64,000 nucleotides of DNA from Terrabacter sp. MAHUQ-38 (GCF_014518425.1 NZ_JACVCU010000004.1:591142-655141); one strand, 5' to 3'. Counted from the stretch's first letter, positions 36,846 through 47,612 are shown. A program made the numbers and translations. The notes: generated by a model from the sequence alone, not told the origin.

Positions 36846-36902
36846 ATGCCGCTGGGCCGTCCTCCCAGCCGGATCCGGCGAAGGCCGCCGGCCCAGCGGC
36901 AT
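36846..36902 (+). repeat. Intercistronic stem-loop after the coupling-protein gene
   Basis: ATGCCGCTGGGCCG (36846-36859) pairs perfectly with CGGCCCAGCGGCAT (36889-36902). The 29-base loop contains the palindrome CCGGATCCGG. One arm includes a GTATGCCG octamer (36844-36851). It separates the four monooxygenase subunit genes from the accessory genes and may limit or process read-through. Confidence 0.8.
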
Positions 36903-36967
36903 TCCGGCGCAGGGCGCCGGCACCAAGCCCGTCGCGTTTCATCCCGACACACCGAAGTGAGGAAGCC

Positions 36968-38008
36968 ATGTACGAGAAGAACGGCGAGAGGTACTACGTC
37001 GTCGACGCGCACGTCGCCCTGTGGGACGGCCGTGAGTCCAACCTGAAGAACATCCACGGCAAGCAGTTCATCGACTGCTTCTACGACTACCACAAGAACC
37101 TCAGCCCCGAGGAGGTCGTGTGGGACTACGACACCTACACCTACTACGGCGGCGAACGCCTCATGAAGGACCTCTTCGCCGACGGCTACGTCGACCACGC
37201 GATCTTCCAGCCGGCCTTCCTCGGGGACTTCTACAGGAACGGGTTCGGGCAGACCGAGGAGGCCTGGGCGCTCACCCGGGCGAACCCGGACAAGCTCACG
37301 TACAACCACAACTTCGACCCGCGCAACGAGCAGGCGGGCCTGGACCAGCTGCGGCGCGACGCCGACCGGTTCGGTCTCAAGGGCGTCAAGCTCTACACCG
37401 CGGAGTGGCACGGCGACTCGCGCGGCTACAAGCTGACCGACCGGTGGTCCTACAAGTACCTCGAGGCCTGCGAAGAGCTCGGCATCACGAACATCCACAT
37501 CCACAAGGGACCGACGATCATCCCGCTGGATCGTGACGCGTTCGACGTCGCCGACATAGACGCCGTCGCAACGGATTTCCAGGGGCTCAACTTCGTCGTC
37601 GAGCACTGCGGGCTGCCGCGGCTCGAGGACTTCTGCTGGATCGCCACCCAGGAGACGAACGTGCACGCCGGCCTCGCCGTCGCGATCCCGTTCATCCACA
37701 CGAGACCGCGGTACTTCGCCCAGATCATGGGCGAGCTCCTGTACTGGATCGGCGAGGACAAGATCCAGTTCTCGAGCGACTACGCGCTGTGGACGCCCAA
37801 GTGGCTCATCGAGAAGTTCGTCGACTTCGAGATCCCCGAGGACATGACGGAGTACGCGCCGCTGACGACGACCGCCAAGAAGAAGATCCTAGGCCTCAAC
37901 GCCGCGAAGATGTACGACCTCGACGTGCCCGACGAGCTGCAGGTCGCCGACGCCGGCGAGGTCGGCCTCGAGGTCGCGGCGGGGGCCAGGGAGAGCGTGC
38001 TCTCATGA
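36968..38008 (+). CDS. Amidohydrolase family protein of the monooxygenase operon
   Basis: 346 residues. It matches the amidohydrolase-2 type protein found after the coupling gene in prm and mim clusters. Features include VVDAHVALWDGRE near the N-terminus, ITNIHIHKGPTIIPLDRDAF, NFVVEHCGLPRLEDFCW and FSSDYALWTPKWLIEKFVDF, with His and Asp residues in positions expected for a metal centre. The biochemical role is not established; a link to enzyme maturation or product metabolism is an inference from consistent neighbourhood. ATG 36968 has GAGGAAG upstream. It overlaps the next gene by four bases. Confidence 0.88.
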   Translation: MYEKNGERYYVVDAHVALWDGRESNLKNIHGKQFIDCFYDYHKNLSPEEVVWDYDTYTYYGGERLMKDLFADGYVDHAIFQPAFLGDFYRNGFGQTEEAWALTRANPDKLTYNHNFDPRNEQAGLDQLRRDADRFGLKGVKLYTAEWHGDSRGYKLTDRWSYKYLEACEELGITNIHIHKGPTIIPLDRDAFDVADIDAVATDFQGLNFVVEHCGLPRLEDFCWIATQETNVHAGLAVAIPFIHTRPRYFAQIMGELLYWIGEDKIQFSSDYALWTPKWLIEKFVDFEIPEDMTEYAPLTTTAKKKILGLNAAKMYDLDVPDELQVADAGEVGLEVAAGARESVLS

Positions 38009-38787
38009 ACGCCGTCGCCACTCCGACCGCCTCGCCCCCGCGCCGAGCGGCGACGCGACACGGGGCATCCCTGGCGAACGACGTGATCGCGGCCCTGGCC
38101 ACCGTCATGGACCCCGAGCTGGACGAGCCGGTCACCGAGCTCGGCTTCGTCCGCTCGGTGGCTCTGCACCCGTCCGGCGTCACGGTGCACCTGCGGCTGC
38201 CGACGTCGTTCTGTTCGCCGAACTTCGCCTACCTCATGGTCTCCGACGCCCAGGACGCGCTGCGCCGGGTCCGCGGGATCGGCCAGGTCACGGTGCTGCT
38301 CGACGACCACCACGACTCAGACAAGATCAACGCCGGGATCGCGGCCGACGCGGGGTACCTCGGGACCTTCGGGGCCGAGGCGGAGAAGAGCCTCGACGCG
38401 TTGCGGCTGACCTTCCTGCGCAAGGCCCACACGGCGGCGATGGAGCGGTGCGTCATGGCGGCCCTGACGTCCGGGTCGGTCCGGCTGGAGGATCTCGGGC
38501 GCCTGACGCTCCGCGACCTGCCAGCAGGCCGGACCAAGGAGGCGCTGCTGCGGCGACGGACCGACATCGGCCTCGGGGTCGCCCCCTCGGAACCCGTCGT
38601 CGTCGACGAGCACGGGGTCGTAGTGCCCGACGAGGAGCTGCCGCTGCGGCTGCGCCTGGCCCGGTCGGTGCGCATCTCGATCGAGGGCAATGCCCACTTC
38701 TGCCGGGGACTGCTCGCGACGCGCTACGCCGACGGCGACGCGACCGGCATCACCACGCACATCACGGACACGAGGAGCACGTCATGA
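38005..38787 (+). CDS. DUF59 (MIP18) domain protein
   Basis: 260 residues. The N-terminal part (about 20-100) has NDVIAALATVMDPELDEPVT followed by ELGFVRSVALHPSGVTVHLR and the CSPNF segment, matching the DUF59/MIP18 fold associated with iron-sulfur cluster assembly. The C-terminal part (about 130-260) is specific to this operon type. It may help metal-centre assembly of the hydroxylase or the ferredoxin domain; that is inferred from family and context. Starts within the preceding stop (ATGA) and ends within the next start (ATGA). Confidence 0.85.
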   Translation: MNAVATPTASPPRRAATRHGASLANDVIAALATVMDPELDEPVTELGFVRSVALHPSGVTVHLRLPTSFCSPNFAYLMVSDAQDALRRVRGIGQVTVLLDDHHDSDKINAGIAADAGYLGTFGAEAEKSLDALRLTFLRKAHTAAMERCVMAALTSGSVRLEDLGRLTLRDLPAGRTKEALLRRRTDIGLGVAPSEPVVVDEHGVVVPDEELPLRLRLARSVRISIEGNAHFCRGLLATRYADGDATGITTHITDTRSTS

Positions 38788-39809
38788 GGGCCGTCCAGGT
38801 CATCGGCTACCACACCAAGCTGCAGCTGACGGAGGTGCCGGAGCCGCAGGTCGAGGGACCGCTCGACGTCATCGTGAGGATCGGCGGTGCCGGCGTCTGC
38901 CGCACGGATCTTCACATCCTCGAAGGGCAGTGGGAGGAGAAGACGGGCGTCGCCCTGCCGTACACGATCGGTCACGAGAACGCCGGCTGGGTGCACGCTG
39001 TCGGTGACGCCGTCAGCAACGTCACGGTGGGCGACAAGGTGATCCTCCACCCACTCATCACGTGCGGCCTCTGCCGTGCCTGCCGTTTCGGTGACGACGT
39101 GCACTGCGAGAACAGTCAGTTCCCGGGCATCGACACGAACGGGGGCTACGCCGAGTACCTCCGTACCACCGCGCGGAGCGTCGTGAAGATCGACGACGCC
39201 CTCGAGCCGTCGGACGTCGCGGCGCTCGCGGACGCAGGCCTCACGGCATACCACGCCGCGGCGAAGGCAGCCCGGGCCACGCGCCCCGGAGACGTCTGCG
39301 TTGTCATCGGCGCCGGCGGGCTCGGCCACATCGGCATCCAGGTGATGAAGGCGATCTCCGGAGCCACCGTCGTCGTCGTCGACCGCAACCCCGAAGCCGT
39401 GGCGCTCGCCGTCGAGATCGGTGCCGACCACGGCGTCGTCGCCGACGGGTCCCACGTCGAGAAGGTGCTCGAGCTGACGGGTGGCAAGGGCGCCGAAGCC
39501 CTCGTCGACTTCGTCGGCGAGGGCGGCGCGACGAAGGAGGGCACGGCGATGCTGCGCCGCGCCGGGAGCTACTACGTCGTCGGCTACGGCGAGAACATCG
39601 ACGTCCCCACGATCGACGTCATCTCGACCGAGATCAGCTTCATCGGCAACCTCGTCGGGTCGTACAACGACCTGCAGGAGCTCATGGTCCTCGCCGCCCA
39701 GGGCAAGGTCACGCTCCACACCTCGAAGTACGCCCTGGACGAGTTCCAGCAGGCGATCGACGACCTCGACGCGGGACGCGTCCGCGGACGCGCGATTCTC
39801 ATCCCCTGA
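38784..39809 (+). CDS. Zinc-dependent alcohol dehydrogenase of the monooxygenase operon
   Basis: 341 residues, medium-chain dehydrogenase. Catalytic zinc ligands lie in GAGVCRTDLHILEG and the GHENAGWV segment. The structural zinc site is CGLCRACRFGDDVHC, with four Cys. The NAD fold shows VIGAGGLGHIGIQVMKA with Asp in VVVVDRNPE, suggesting NAD rather than NADP. It probably oxidises the alcohol made by the monooxygenase, for example 2-propanol to acetone or 1-propanol to propanal. Starts in the preceding stop (ATGA). 68 bases separate it from groEL. Confidence 0.93.
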   Translation: MRAVQVIGYHTKLQLTEVPEPQVEGPLDVIVRIGGAGVCRTDLHILEGQWEEKTGVALPYTIGHENAGWVHAVGDAVSNVTVGDKVILHPLITCGLCRACRFGDDVHCENSQFPGIDTNGGYAEYLRTTARSVVKIDDALEPSDVAALADAGLTAYHAAAKAARATRPGDVCVVIGAGGLGHIGIQVMKAISGATVVVVDRNPEAVALAVEIGADHGVVADGSHVEKVLELTGGKGAEALVDFVGEGGATKEGTAMLRRAGSYYVVGYGENIDVPTIDVISTEISFIGNLVGSYNDLQELMVLAAQGKVTLHTSKYALDEFQQAIDDLDAGRVRGRAILIP

Positions 39810-39817
39810 CGGCGACC

Positions 39818-39844
39818 GGACCGGCGGCTGTCAGTGGCCGGTCC
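39818..39844 (+). repeat. Stem-loop between alcohol dehydrogenase and GroEL genes
   Basis: GGACCGGC (39818-39825) pairs with GCCGGTCC (39837-39844) around an 11-base loop. Third intercistronic hairpin in this operon; no U-tract. Confidence 0.6.
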
Positions 39845-39874
39845 TCGGTCTCCGTCCGAATCACGAAGGACTGA

Positions 39875-41527
<1,653 letters not shown>

Positions 41528-41528
41528 A

Positions 41529-41657
41529 ATGCTCGAAGCTCTCCAGGTCGTCGCGGTGCTCGTTCCGGTGGTCCTGCCGCGAGTGCTCTGGGCGCGGGCG
41601 CAACAGCGCAGGCTGAGCGCGCTCATGTCGTTGGATCCGGTTCGCCAGTCCCGTTGA
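41529..41657 (+). CDS. Possible small membrane protein after groEL
   Basis: A 42-residue reading frame starting one base after the GroEL stop (TGAAATG). It begins MLEALQVVAVLVPVVLPRVL, one hydrophobic helix followed by a basic tail with WARAQQRR. It ends twelve bases before a strong terminator, so it would be the last gene of the operon. No ribosome site of its own is visible; translation would depend on coupling. It may be chance. Confidence 0.3.
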   Translation: MLEALQVVAVLVPVVLPRVLWARAQQRRLSALMSLDPVRQSR

Positions 41658-41668
41658 GGCGCAACGAG

Positions 41669-41699
41669 AGCCGCCCCCACCGCTGTGGTGGGGGCGGCT
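41669..41699. terminator. Bidirectional terminator of the monooxygenase operon
   Basis: AGCCGCCCCCACC (41669-41681) pairs with GGTGGGGGCGGCT (41687-41699), a 13-base perfect stem around GCTGT, followed by T-rich TCGTCCT. Lies between the convergent monooxygenase operon and ohrR. Confidence 0.9.
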
Positions 41700-41730
41700 T
41701 CGTCCTCGTGACGCCGTGCCGTGGGCAGGC

Positions 41731-42207
41731 TCAGCCGGCGGTCGGCACGTCAGCGTTCTGAAGTGCCGTCGTCACCGCTTGCAGGGTCCGCTGGAGGTCG
41801 AGGAGCTGGGCGCGCGACAGGCCGCTGCGCACGGCGATCTGGCGTGGCACGTCGCCGAGGCCAGCCAGCCGGTCGCGGCCGGCGGCCGTGACGGAGACGA
41901 GGACGCGTCGCTCGTCCTGGGGGTCACGGGCGCGGCCGACGAGACCGGCGGCCTCCATCCGCTTGAGCAGCGGCGAGAGCGTTCCCGAGTCGAGGTGCAT
42001 GAGCTCGCCGAGGCGTCCGACGGTCAACGGTCCGTGCTCGCCGACGGACATGAGGGCGATGTACTGCGGGTAGGAGAGCCCGTGCTCCGACAGCAGGTCA
42101 CGGTAGACGGCGTCGAAGGCGCGGACGGTCGTGTGCATCGCGTAACAGATCTGCTGCTCGAGGCTCAGGCCGCTCGTGGGGCCGGGAGTCGAGTTGGACG
42201 GGCTCAT
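41731..42207 (-). CDS. ohrR: OhrR-type MarR family redox repressor
   Basis: 158 residues, winged-helix MarR family. LSLEQQICYAMHTTVRAFDA places a single reactive Cys at position 21, the site of peroxide sensing in one-Cys OhrR proteins. The DNA-binding part is LTVGRLGELMHLDSGTLSPL followed by LLKRMEAAGLVGRARDPQDE. It is divergent from ohr, with two inverted-repeat operators in between. Oxidation of Cys21 by organic hydroperoxides should release the repressor. It might relate to the neighbouring monooxygenase, since oxygenases can generate peroxides; that is an inference. Confidence 0.92.
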   Translation of the reverse strand: MSPSNSTPGPTSGLSLEQQICYAMHTTVRAFDAVYRDLLSEHGLSYPQYIALMSVGEHGPLTVGRLGELMHLDSGTLSPLLKRMEAAGLVGRARDPQDERRVLVSVTAAGRDRLAGLGDVPRQIAVRSGLSRAQLLDLQRTLQAVTTALQNADVPTAG

Positions 42208-42226
42208 GGCTCCACTGTACTATCAA

Positions 42227-42253
42227 ATTGCGCACAATCTAATTGCCAGCAAT
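42227..42253. promoter_or_regulatory. Tandem OhrR operators
   Basis: Two ATTG-N4-CAAT inverted repeats, at 42227-42238 and 42242-42253, centred 15 bases apart in an unusually AT-rich patch. They resemble the AATTG/CAATT core of known OhrR boxes. They sit between the divergent ohrR and ohr starts. Confidence 0.75.
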
Positions 42254-42267
42254 ATTAGGAGCCTCCG

Positions 42268-42696
<429 letters not shown>

Positions 42697-42761
42697 GCGC
42701 CGCGATACCTCGCCGCCAGAACCCCGAGATGCCAAGAACGTCTGTCCCAGAAGGAGACCCG

Positions 42762-43763
42762 ATGACCCACCCCCGTGAGGTGCACCTCAGGAGCCGCCCC
42801 GTCGGCTGGCCCACGCACGAGGACTTCGAGCTCGTGGAGGCGACGCCTGTCGCCCTCGCCGACGGACAGGTGCGCGTCCGCAACGAGGTCATGTCTGTCG
42901 ACCCGTACATGCGCGGCCGGATGAGCGACGCCAAGTCCTACGCCGAGCCGTACGCGCTCGGCGAGGCCATGCACGGAGGTGCGGTGGGCGTCGTGACCGA
43001 GTCCCGCGCGGACGGGGTCGCCGTGGGCGACCATGTGCTGCACGGCCTCGGCTGGCGCGAGGAGGCCGTCGTCGACGGCAGGGCCGTGCGCGTCGTCGAC
43101 ACGACGGTCGCCCCGGCGTCCGCCTATCTCGGCGTGCTCGGCATGACCGGCCTCACGGCATACGCCGGCCTGACCCGCGTCGCGGCCCTCAAGGAGGGCG
43201 ACGTCGTCTTCGTGTCCGGCGCAGCCGGAGCGGTCGGCAGCGTCGTCGGTCAGGTCGCGAAGGCGCTCGGCGCGAGCCGGGTCATCGGCAGTGCCGGCTC
43301 GCAGGAGAAGGTCGACCACCTGCTGGACGACTTGGGCTTCGACGCCGCCTTCAACTACAAGGACGGACGGGTGTCCGACCTGCTGCGCGAGGCGGCCCCC
43401 GACGGCATCGACGTCTACTTCGACAACGTCGGCGGCGAGCACCTCGAAGCCGCGATCGGCTCACTGCGGCTCGGTGGGCGCATCGCGGTCTGCGGCGCCA
43501 TCTCCGTCTACAACGCCACCGAGCCCGCTCCCGGGCCGCGCAACCTGGCCCGCCTCATCCAGACGCGCGGCACCATCACCGGCTTCCTCGTCGGCGACCA
43601 CTGGGACCTCGGCGGCGAGTACGCGCAGCGGGCGGCCGGCTGGATCGCCGACGGCAGCCTCACCTCGCGCGAGACGTTCGCCGACGGCATCGACCACGCC
43701 GTCGACGCGTTCCTCGGGGTCCTGCGCGGCGAGAACGTCGGGAAGATGGTCGTCCGGCTCTGA
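42762..43763 (+). CDS. NADP-dependent oxidoreductase, zinc-independent medium-chain type
   Basis: 333 residues of the leukotriene B4 dehydrogenase/CurA-like family. Motifs are MSVDPYMRGRMSDAKSY and the nucleotide-binding VFVSGAAGAVGSVVGQVAKA, then FDAAFNYKDG, DGIDVYFDNVGGEHLEAAIG and GRIAVCGAISVYN. No structural-zinc Cys cluster. Such enzymes reduce the double bond of enones and other alpha,beta-unsaturated carbonyls, so a role in detoxifying reactive aldehydes fits the ohr context. ATG 42762 has AAGGAG. It lies 65 bases after ohr and may be cotranscribed. Confidence 0.9.
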   Translation: MTHPREVHLRSRPVGWPTHEDFELVEATPVALADGQVRVRNEVMSVDPYMRGRMSDAKSYAEPYALGEAMHGGAVGVVTESRADGVAVGDHVLHGLGWREEAVVDGRAVRVVDTTVAPASAYLGVLGMTGLTAYAGLTRVAALKEGDVVFVSGAAGAVGSVVGQVAKALGASRVIGSAGSQEKVDHLLDDLGFDAAFNYKDGRVSDLLREAAPDGIDVYFDNVGGEHLEAAIGSLRLGGRIAVCGAISVYNATEPAPGPRNLARLIQTRGTITGFLVGDHWDLGGEYAQRAAGWIADGSLTSRETFADGIDHAVDAFLGVLRGENVGKMVVRL

Positions 43764-43794
43764 CCGTCGACCGGCAGGAGCACCCAACGACAGC

Positions 43795-43824
43795 ACGGCC
43801 CCGGTGCACGAGCACCGTGGCCGT
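43795..43824. terminator. Terminator between convergent genes
   Basis: ACGGCCCCGGTGC (43795-43807) pairs with GCACCGTGGCCGT (43812-43824) with one mismatch around the loop ACGA, followed by CCTCGTCGTC. Located between the convergent oxidoreductase and EF-G-like genes. Confidence 0.7.
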
Positions 43825-43837
43825 CCTCGTCGTCTCG

Positions 43838-45904
43838 TCAGGCCTTGAGCAGGTCGCGCGCCTTGTCGGCCGGCAGCAGGTCGTGGCGCAACGGCTCGCG
43901 CACGAACGAGCCCGTGCCGTGCGAGACCGAGCGCAGGTCGATGGAGTAGCGGGAGAGCTCGGACTGCGGCACCTCGGCGTGCACGACCGTCCAGCCGCCC
44001 TCCGGTCCCATCTCATCGGCCGGTTCGGTGCCGAGCACCTGGCCGCGGCGTCCGCGCAGGTCCGACATGACGGCCCCGAGGTACTCGTCCGCGATGGTGA
44101 TGTCGACGCGGTCGATCGGCTCGAGTAACGCCATCGTCGACTCGTTGGCGGCCTCCTTGAGGGCGAGCGCCGCAGCCGTCTGGAACGCGACGTCGGACGA
44201 GTCGACCGAGTGCGCCTTGCCGTCGGTGAGCGTCACACGCACGTCGACCACGGGGTGGCCGGTCAGCAGCCCCTTCTCGAGCTGGAGCCGGGCACCCTTC
44301 TCGACCGACGGGATGAACTGGCGTGGCACCGCGCCGCCGACGACCTTGTCGACGAACTCGAAGCCGGAGCCTCGGGGGAGCGGCTCGATCTCGATCGAGC
44401 ACACGGCGTACTGGCCGTGACCGCCCGACTGCTTGACGTGCCGGCCCTGCACGGAGCACTTGCGCACGAACGTCTCGCGCAGCGCTGTGCGGTACGGCTC
44501 GGCCGTCACGGAGACGCCGTAACGCTCGGCCAGCCTGCCGATGAGGTCGTCGACATGGGCCTGCCCCATCGTCCAGAGCACGACCTGGTCGGTCTCGGCC
44601 GAGTGCTCCATCCGCATCGTCACGTCCTCGGCGACGAGCCGCTGAAGCGCGCCGGCGAGCTTGTCCTCGTCGGACTTCGTGGCGGCCCGGATGGCGACCG
44701 GCAGCTGCGGTTCGGGCAGCAGCCACGGCGCGACGACCGCGGGGCGTTCGGCCGACGAGAGGGTGTCCGAGGTCTCGGCGCGCGTGAGCTTCGAGACGAG
44801 CACGATGTCGCCGGCGATGGCGGTGCCGCGCGGACGGTGGGTCTCGACGAAGGGTGACGCGAGGGGGCCCACGCGCTCGTCGTCGTCGTGAGCCGGGTGC
44901 CCGGCGACCTCGTGGCCGACGAAGTCGCCGAGGTGACCTGAAACGTGCACGGTCTCGTCCACGCGGAGCGTGCCGGAGAAGACGCGCACGAGGGACAGCC
45001 GACCGACGTACGGGTCGGTGGTCGTGCGCACCACCTCGGCCACGAGCGGCTGCGACGGGTCGCACGCGACGTCGTTGATCGTCCCGCCCACCGGGCTCGT
45101 CACGGCCGGCAGCGGGTGCACGGTCGGGTCGGGGAAGGCCCGCTCGATCATCCCGAGCAGCTCCTCGACCCCAGCACCGGTGGGCGGCGACACAGGGATG
45201 ATCGGGAAGAACGTCCCGAGGGCGATCGCAGCCCTCAGGTCGGTGAGCAGCGACTCCGTGTCGACGGTCTCGCCCTCCAGGTAGCGGTCGAGCAGGGTCG
45301 CGTCCTCGGACTCCTCGATGACCGACTCGATGAGCGCGGTCCGCGCGTCCTCGTGCTCCTGCGACGTGCCTCCCGTGAGCAAGCCGATGACACCGGTGAC
45401 CGAACCGTTCTCGATGACCGGCCAGTGAGTGGCACGCGCGTCGCCGAAGGTCCGGCGGCACGTCTCCACCGTGGCCGCGAAGTCGGCACGCGGCTGGTCC
45501 AGGTGCGTCACGACGACGGCTCGCGGCATGCCGATTGCCGCGCACTCACGCCAGAGCAGCGACACCGGCCGGTCGATGTCGTCGGCGCCCGACACCACGA
45601 AGACAGCGGCATCGGCGGCCCGGAGCCCGGCGCGCAGGTCGCCGACGAAGTCGGGGTAACCGGGGGTGTCGAGCAGGTTGAGGGCGACGGCACCGGACTC
45701 GATGGAGGCTGCGGTCACCGTCGTGGTGCGGACGTGGTCGCCGCTGCTCGGCCGCTGACCGGGCACGCGCGCGGCGAGGAGTGCCTCGAACAGTGCGGTC
45801 TTGCCGGCCCCGCCGGGTCCGACCAGCACGACGTTGCGGATGTCCTGCGGCGAGGCGGGGTTGGGGGCCGCAGGAAGGTCTGATCTGCCGGGCATCTTTG
45901 CCAT
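43838..45904 (-). CDS. Elongation factor G-like GTPase (EF-G2 type)
   Basis: 688 residues. The GTPase domain has the P-loop GPGGAGKTALFEALLA and the G3 motif LDTPGYPDFVGDLRAG, but the G4 position reads THLDQ where canonical EF-G has NKMD, and the switch region is shortened. Domains II to V follow, including QAHVDDLIGRLAERYGVSVT, RKCSVQGRHVKQSGGHGQYA and DEYLGAVMSDLRGRRGQVLG. Actinobacteria commonly carry such a second, divergent EF-G; its role in translation, recycling or stress is not settled. The ATG lies within 150 bases of the divergent MFS gene. Confidence 0.88.
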   Translation of the reverse strand: MAKMPGRSDLPAAPNPASPQDIRNVVLVGPGGAGKTALFEALLAARVPGQRPSSGDHVRTTTVTAASIESGAVALNLLDTPGYPDFVGDLRAGLRAADAAVFVVSGADDIDRPVSLLWRECAAIGMPRAVVVTHLDQPRADFAATVETCRRTFGDARATHWPVIENGSVTGVIGLLTGGTSQEHEDARTALIESVIEESEDATLLDRYLEGETVDTESLLTDLRAAIALGTFFPIIPVSPPTGAGVEELLGMIERAFPDPTVHPLPAVTSPVGGTINDVACDPSQPLVAEVVRTTTDPYVGRLSLVRVFSGTLRVDETVHVSGHLGDFVGHEVAGHPAHDDDERVGPLASPFVETHRPRGTAIAGDIVLVSKLTRAETSDTLSSAERPAVVAPWLLPEPQLPVAIRAATKSDEDKLAGALQRLVAEDVTMRMEHSAETDQVVLWTMGQAHVDDLIGRLAERYGVSVTAEPYRTALRETFVRKCSVQGRHVKQSGGHGQYAVCSIEIEPLPRGSGFEFVDKVVGGAVPRQFIPSVEKGARLQLEKGLLTGHPVVDVRVTLTDGKAHSVDSSDVAFQTAAALALKEAANESTMALLEPIDRVDITIADEYLGAVMSDLRGRRGQVLGTEPADEMGPEGGWTVVHAEVPQSELSRYSIDLRSVSHGTGSFVREPLRHDLLPADKARDLLKA

Positions 45905-46048
45905 GACCCCACCTTTCTCCTCCCACGCCGTCGATCACAAGAGGACGACCCGTATGCCGCCCGCAGCACCACACGCGGCCGTCGGTGCTGCGGTGGACCT
46001 ACGGGAAACCGGGTGCCCGCTGTGGGTGCGGGATGACAGGGTGGACGA

Positions 46049-47401
46049 ATGGATGTGAGGCAGTACCAGCACGTGCTGGCGGTTCGTGACACGCGCAACG
46101 CCCTCGCGCTCGGCTTCCTCATCCGCGTGCCCATGTTCGCCGGCACGGTCGTGCTCACCCTGCACGTCGTCTCGGCCCTCGGCCGCAGCTACGGTCAGGC
46201 GGGGCTCGTCACCGCAGCCGCGACCGTGGCCATCGCGATCTCGGGTCCCTGGCGCGGGCGGATGCTCGACCGGCTGGGGCTGCGCCGCACGGTCGCACCG
46301 TCACTGGTCATCCAGCTCGTCTGCTGGTCGATCGCCCCGTGGGTCGACTACGCACCGCTCATGGCGCTCGCCGCCCTCGCCGGCCTCTTCGTCGTGCCGA
46401 CCTTCTCCATCCTGCGCCAGGTCATCATCAGGTCCGTCCCCGAGCAGCAGCGCCGCACGGCCCTGTCGCTCGACTCCGCCGGGACCGAGCTGTCCTTCAT
46501 GGCCGGACCGGCCCTCGGTGTCTGGCTGGCGACGACGTGGGACACCGGCCTTGCGCTCTTCACCGTCGAGATGGCCGCCGTGGTGGCCGGCTGCGTGCTG
46601 TGGCTCGCCAACCCGGCGATCAAGGGTGTGCCCGACGCCGTGGCCGAGCCGGCGGCCGGCGCATCAGCGCAGAAGGCCGGCCCCGACCCGGCACCCGTCC
46701 CCGGGGCGTGGCGCGGGTTCATCACGCTTCCCGTCGCCGCGGTCTACCTCGCCGCAGCCTGCTCGACGCTCGTGCTGAGCGGCACCGATGTCGCCATCGT
46801 CGCCGCGCTGCGCTCGTTCGGCGCGACCGAGTCGATCGGCTGGATTCTCGCCCTCTGGGGCGCCGGCTCGCTCGTCGGCGGGCTCGTCTACGGAGCCTGG
46901 CACCGTTCGTTCCCGGTCTTCTGGCTGCTCGGTGGTCTCGCCGCCACGACGGCGCCGGTCGCCCTCGCGGTCGGCGTCCCGAGCTTCGCCGTGCTGATCA
47001 CGCTGTCCGGCTTCCTGTGTGCACCGACCATCACCGCCACCGTCGAGCAGCTCAGCCGGGTCGTGCCGGAGCGGTTCCGCGGGGAGATGATGGGCTGGCA
47101 CGGCTCCGCCATGACCGCCGGCTCGGCCGTCGGTGCGCCGGTGGCCGGCTTCGCGATGGACCAGGGTGGCTGGCAGCTCGGCTTCCTCGTCGTCTCGGCC
47201 CTCGGCGTCCTCGTCGCGACGGGCGGCACCCTGGCCGGCGCCCAGCGCCGCCGTGCACCTACCGCACCCACCGAGCCCACCGAGCCCACCGATCTCACCG
47301 ATCCCACCGAGCCCGAGACACCGTCACCGGCGTCGCCGGGCCGGACGGCGCCCGGCGCCGATTCGGACCACGGGATACCGGCTGCTAGCATGGAGCACTG
47401 A
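46049..47401 (+). CDS. Major facilitator superfamily permease
   Basis: 450 residues with about twelve hydrophobic segments; the first is FLIRVPMFAGTVVLTLHVVS. The MFS A-like loop motif appears as GRMLDRLGLRRTVAPS between helices 2 and 3. A central cytoplasmic loop (about 195-225) is Ala/Pro-rich. The C-terminal tail has tandem PTEPTEPTDLTDPTEP repeats. The substrate is unknown; an efflux role is a guess. ATG 46049 is the first start with the conserved N-terminus; no strong ribosome site is seen. Confidence 0.85.
   Translation: MDVRQYQHVLAVRDTRNALALGFLIRVPMFAGTVVLTLHVVSALGRSYGQAGLVTAAATVAIAISGPWRGRMLDRLGLRRTVAPSLVIQLVCWSIAPWVDYAPLMALAALAGLFVVPTFSILRQVIIRSVPEQQRRTALSLDSAGTELSFMAGPALGVWLATTWDTGLALFTVEMAAVVAGCVLWLANPAIKGVPDAVAEPAAGASAQKAGPDPAPVPGAWRGFITLPVAAVYLAAACSTLVLSGTDVAIVAALRSFGATESIGWILALWGAGSLVGGLVYGAWHRSFPVFWLLGGLAATTAPVALAVGVPSFAVLITLSGFLCAPTITATVEQLSRVVPERFRGEMMGWHGSAMTAGSAVGAPVAGFAMDQGGWQLGFLVVSALGVLVATGGTLAGAQRRRAPTAPTEPTEPTDLTDPTEPETPSPASPGRTAPGADSDHGIPAASMEH
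47386..47391 (+). promoter_or_regulatory. Probable -10 element of the infC operon
   Basis: TAGCAT lies at the end of the MFS gene, about 300 bases before the infC start codon. It would give a leader of roughly 290 bases holding the attenuator at 47582. Confidence 0.4.
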
Positions 47402-47581
47402 CCAGTCCTTCTCAGGTCACCGCTCCGGCAGCGACACGAGATGGACGTGCAAGAGAAGCTCGCTTCCACCCGCGTCGACCACCAGGTTGCCGGGTCCAAG
47501 GTCGCACGGCTCGATGTCTCCTCCGGGAGGCCTGCTGACTGTGCCGTCTGTCGCTGAGGTCCTCACGACATACGCAAACCT

Positions 47582-47612
47582 GGGCTCCTCGTGCACTCAC
47601 GGGGAGCCCTTT
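47582..47612 (+). promoter_or_regulatory. Attenuator hairpin in the infC leader
   Basis: GGGCTCCTCGTG (47582-47593) pairs with CACGGGGAGCCC (47598-47609) around CACT, with one wobble, followed by TTT. It is an intrinsic terminator inside the leader of the IF3-L35-L20 operon. In other bacteria this operon is controlled through its leader by IF3 or L20, so transcription attenuation is likely here. The leader also holds a 38-codon reading frame (47441-47557) of uncertain meaning. Confidence 0.75.

Noticed and set aside
47441..47557. 38-codon leader peptide in the infC leader
   Set aside because: No ribosome site, no special codon content, and no clear coupling to the attenuator; kept only as a remark.
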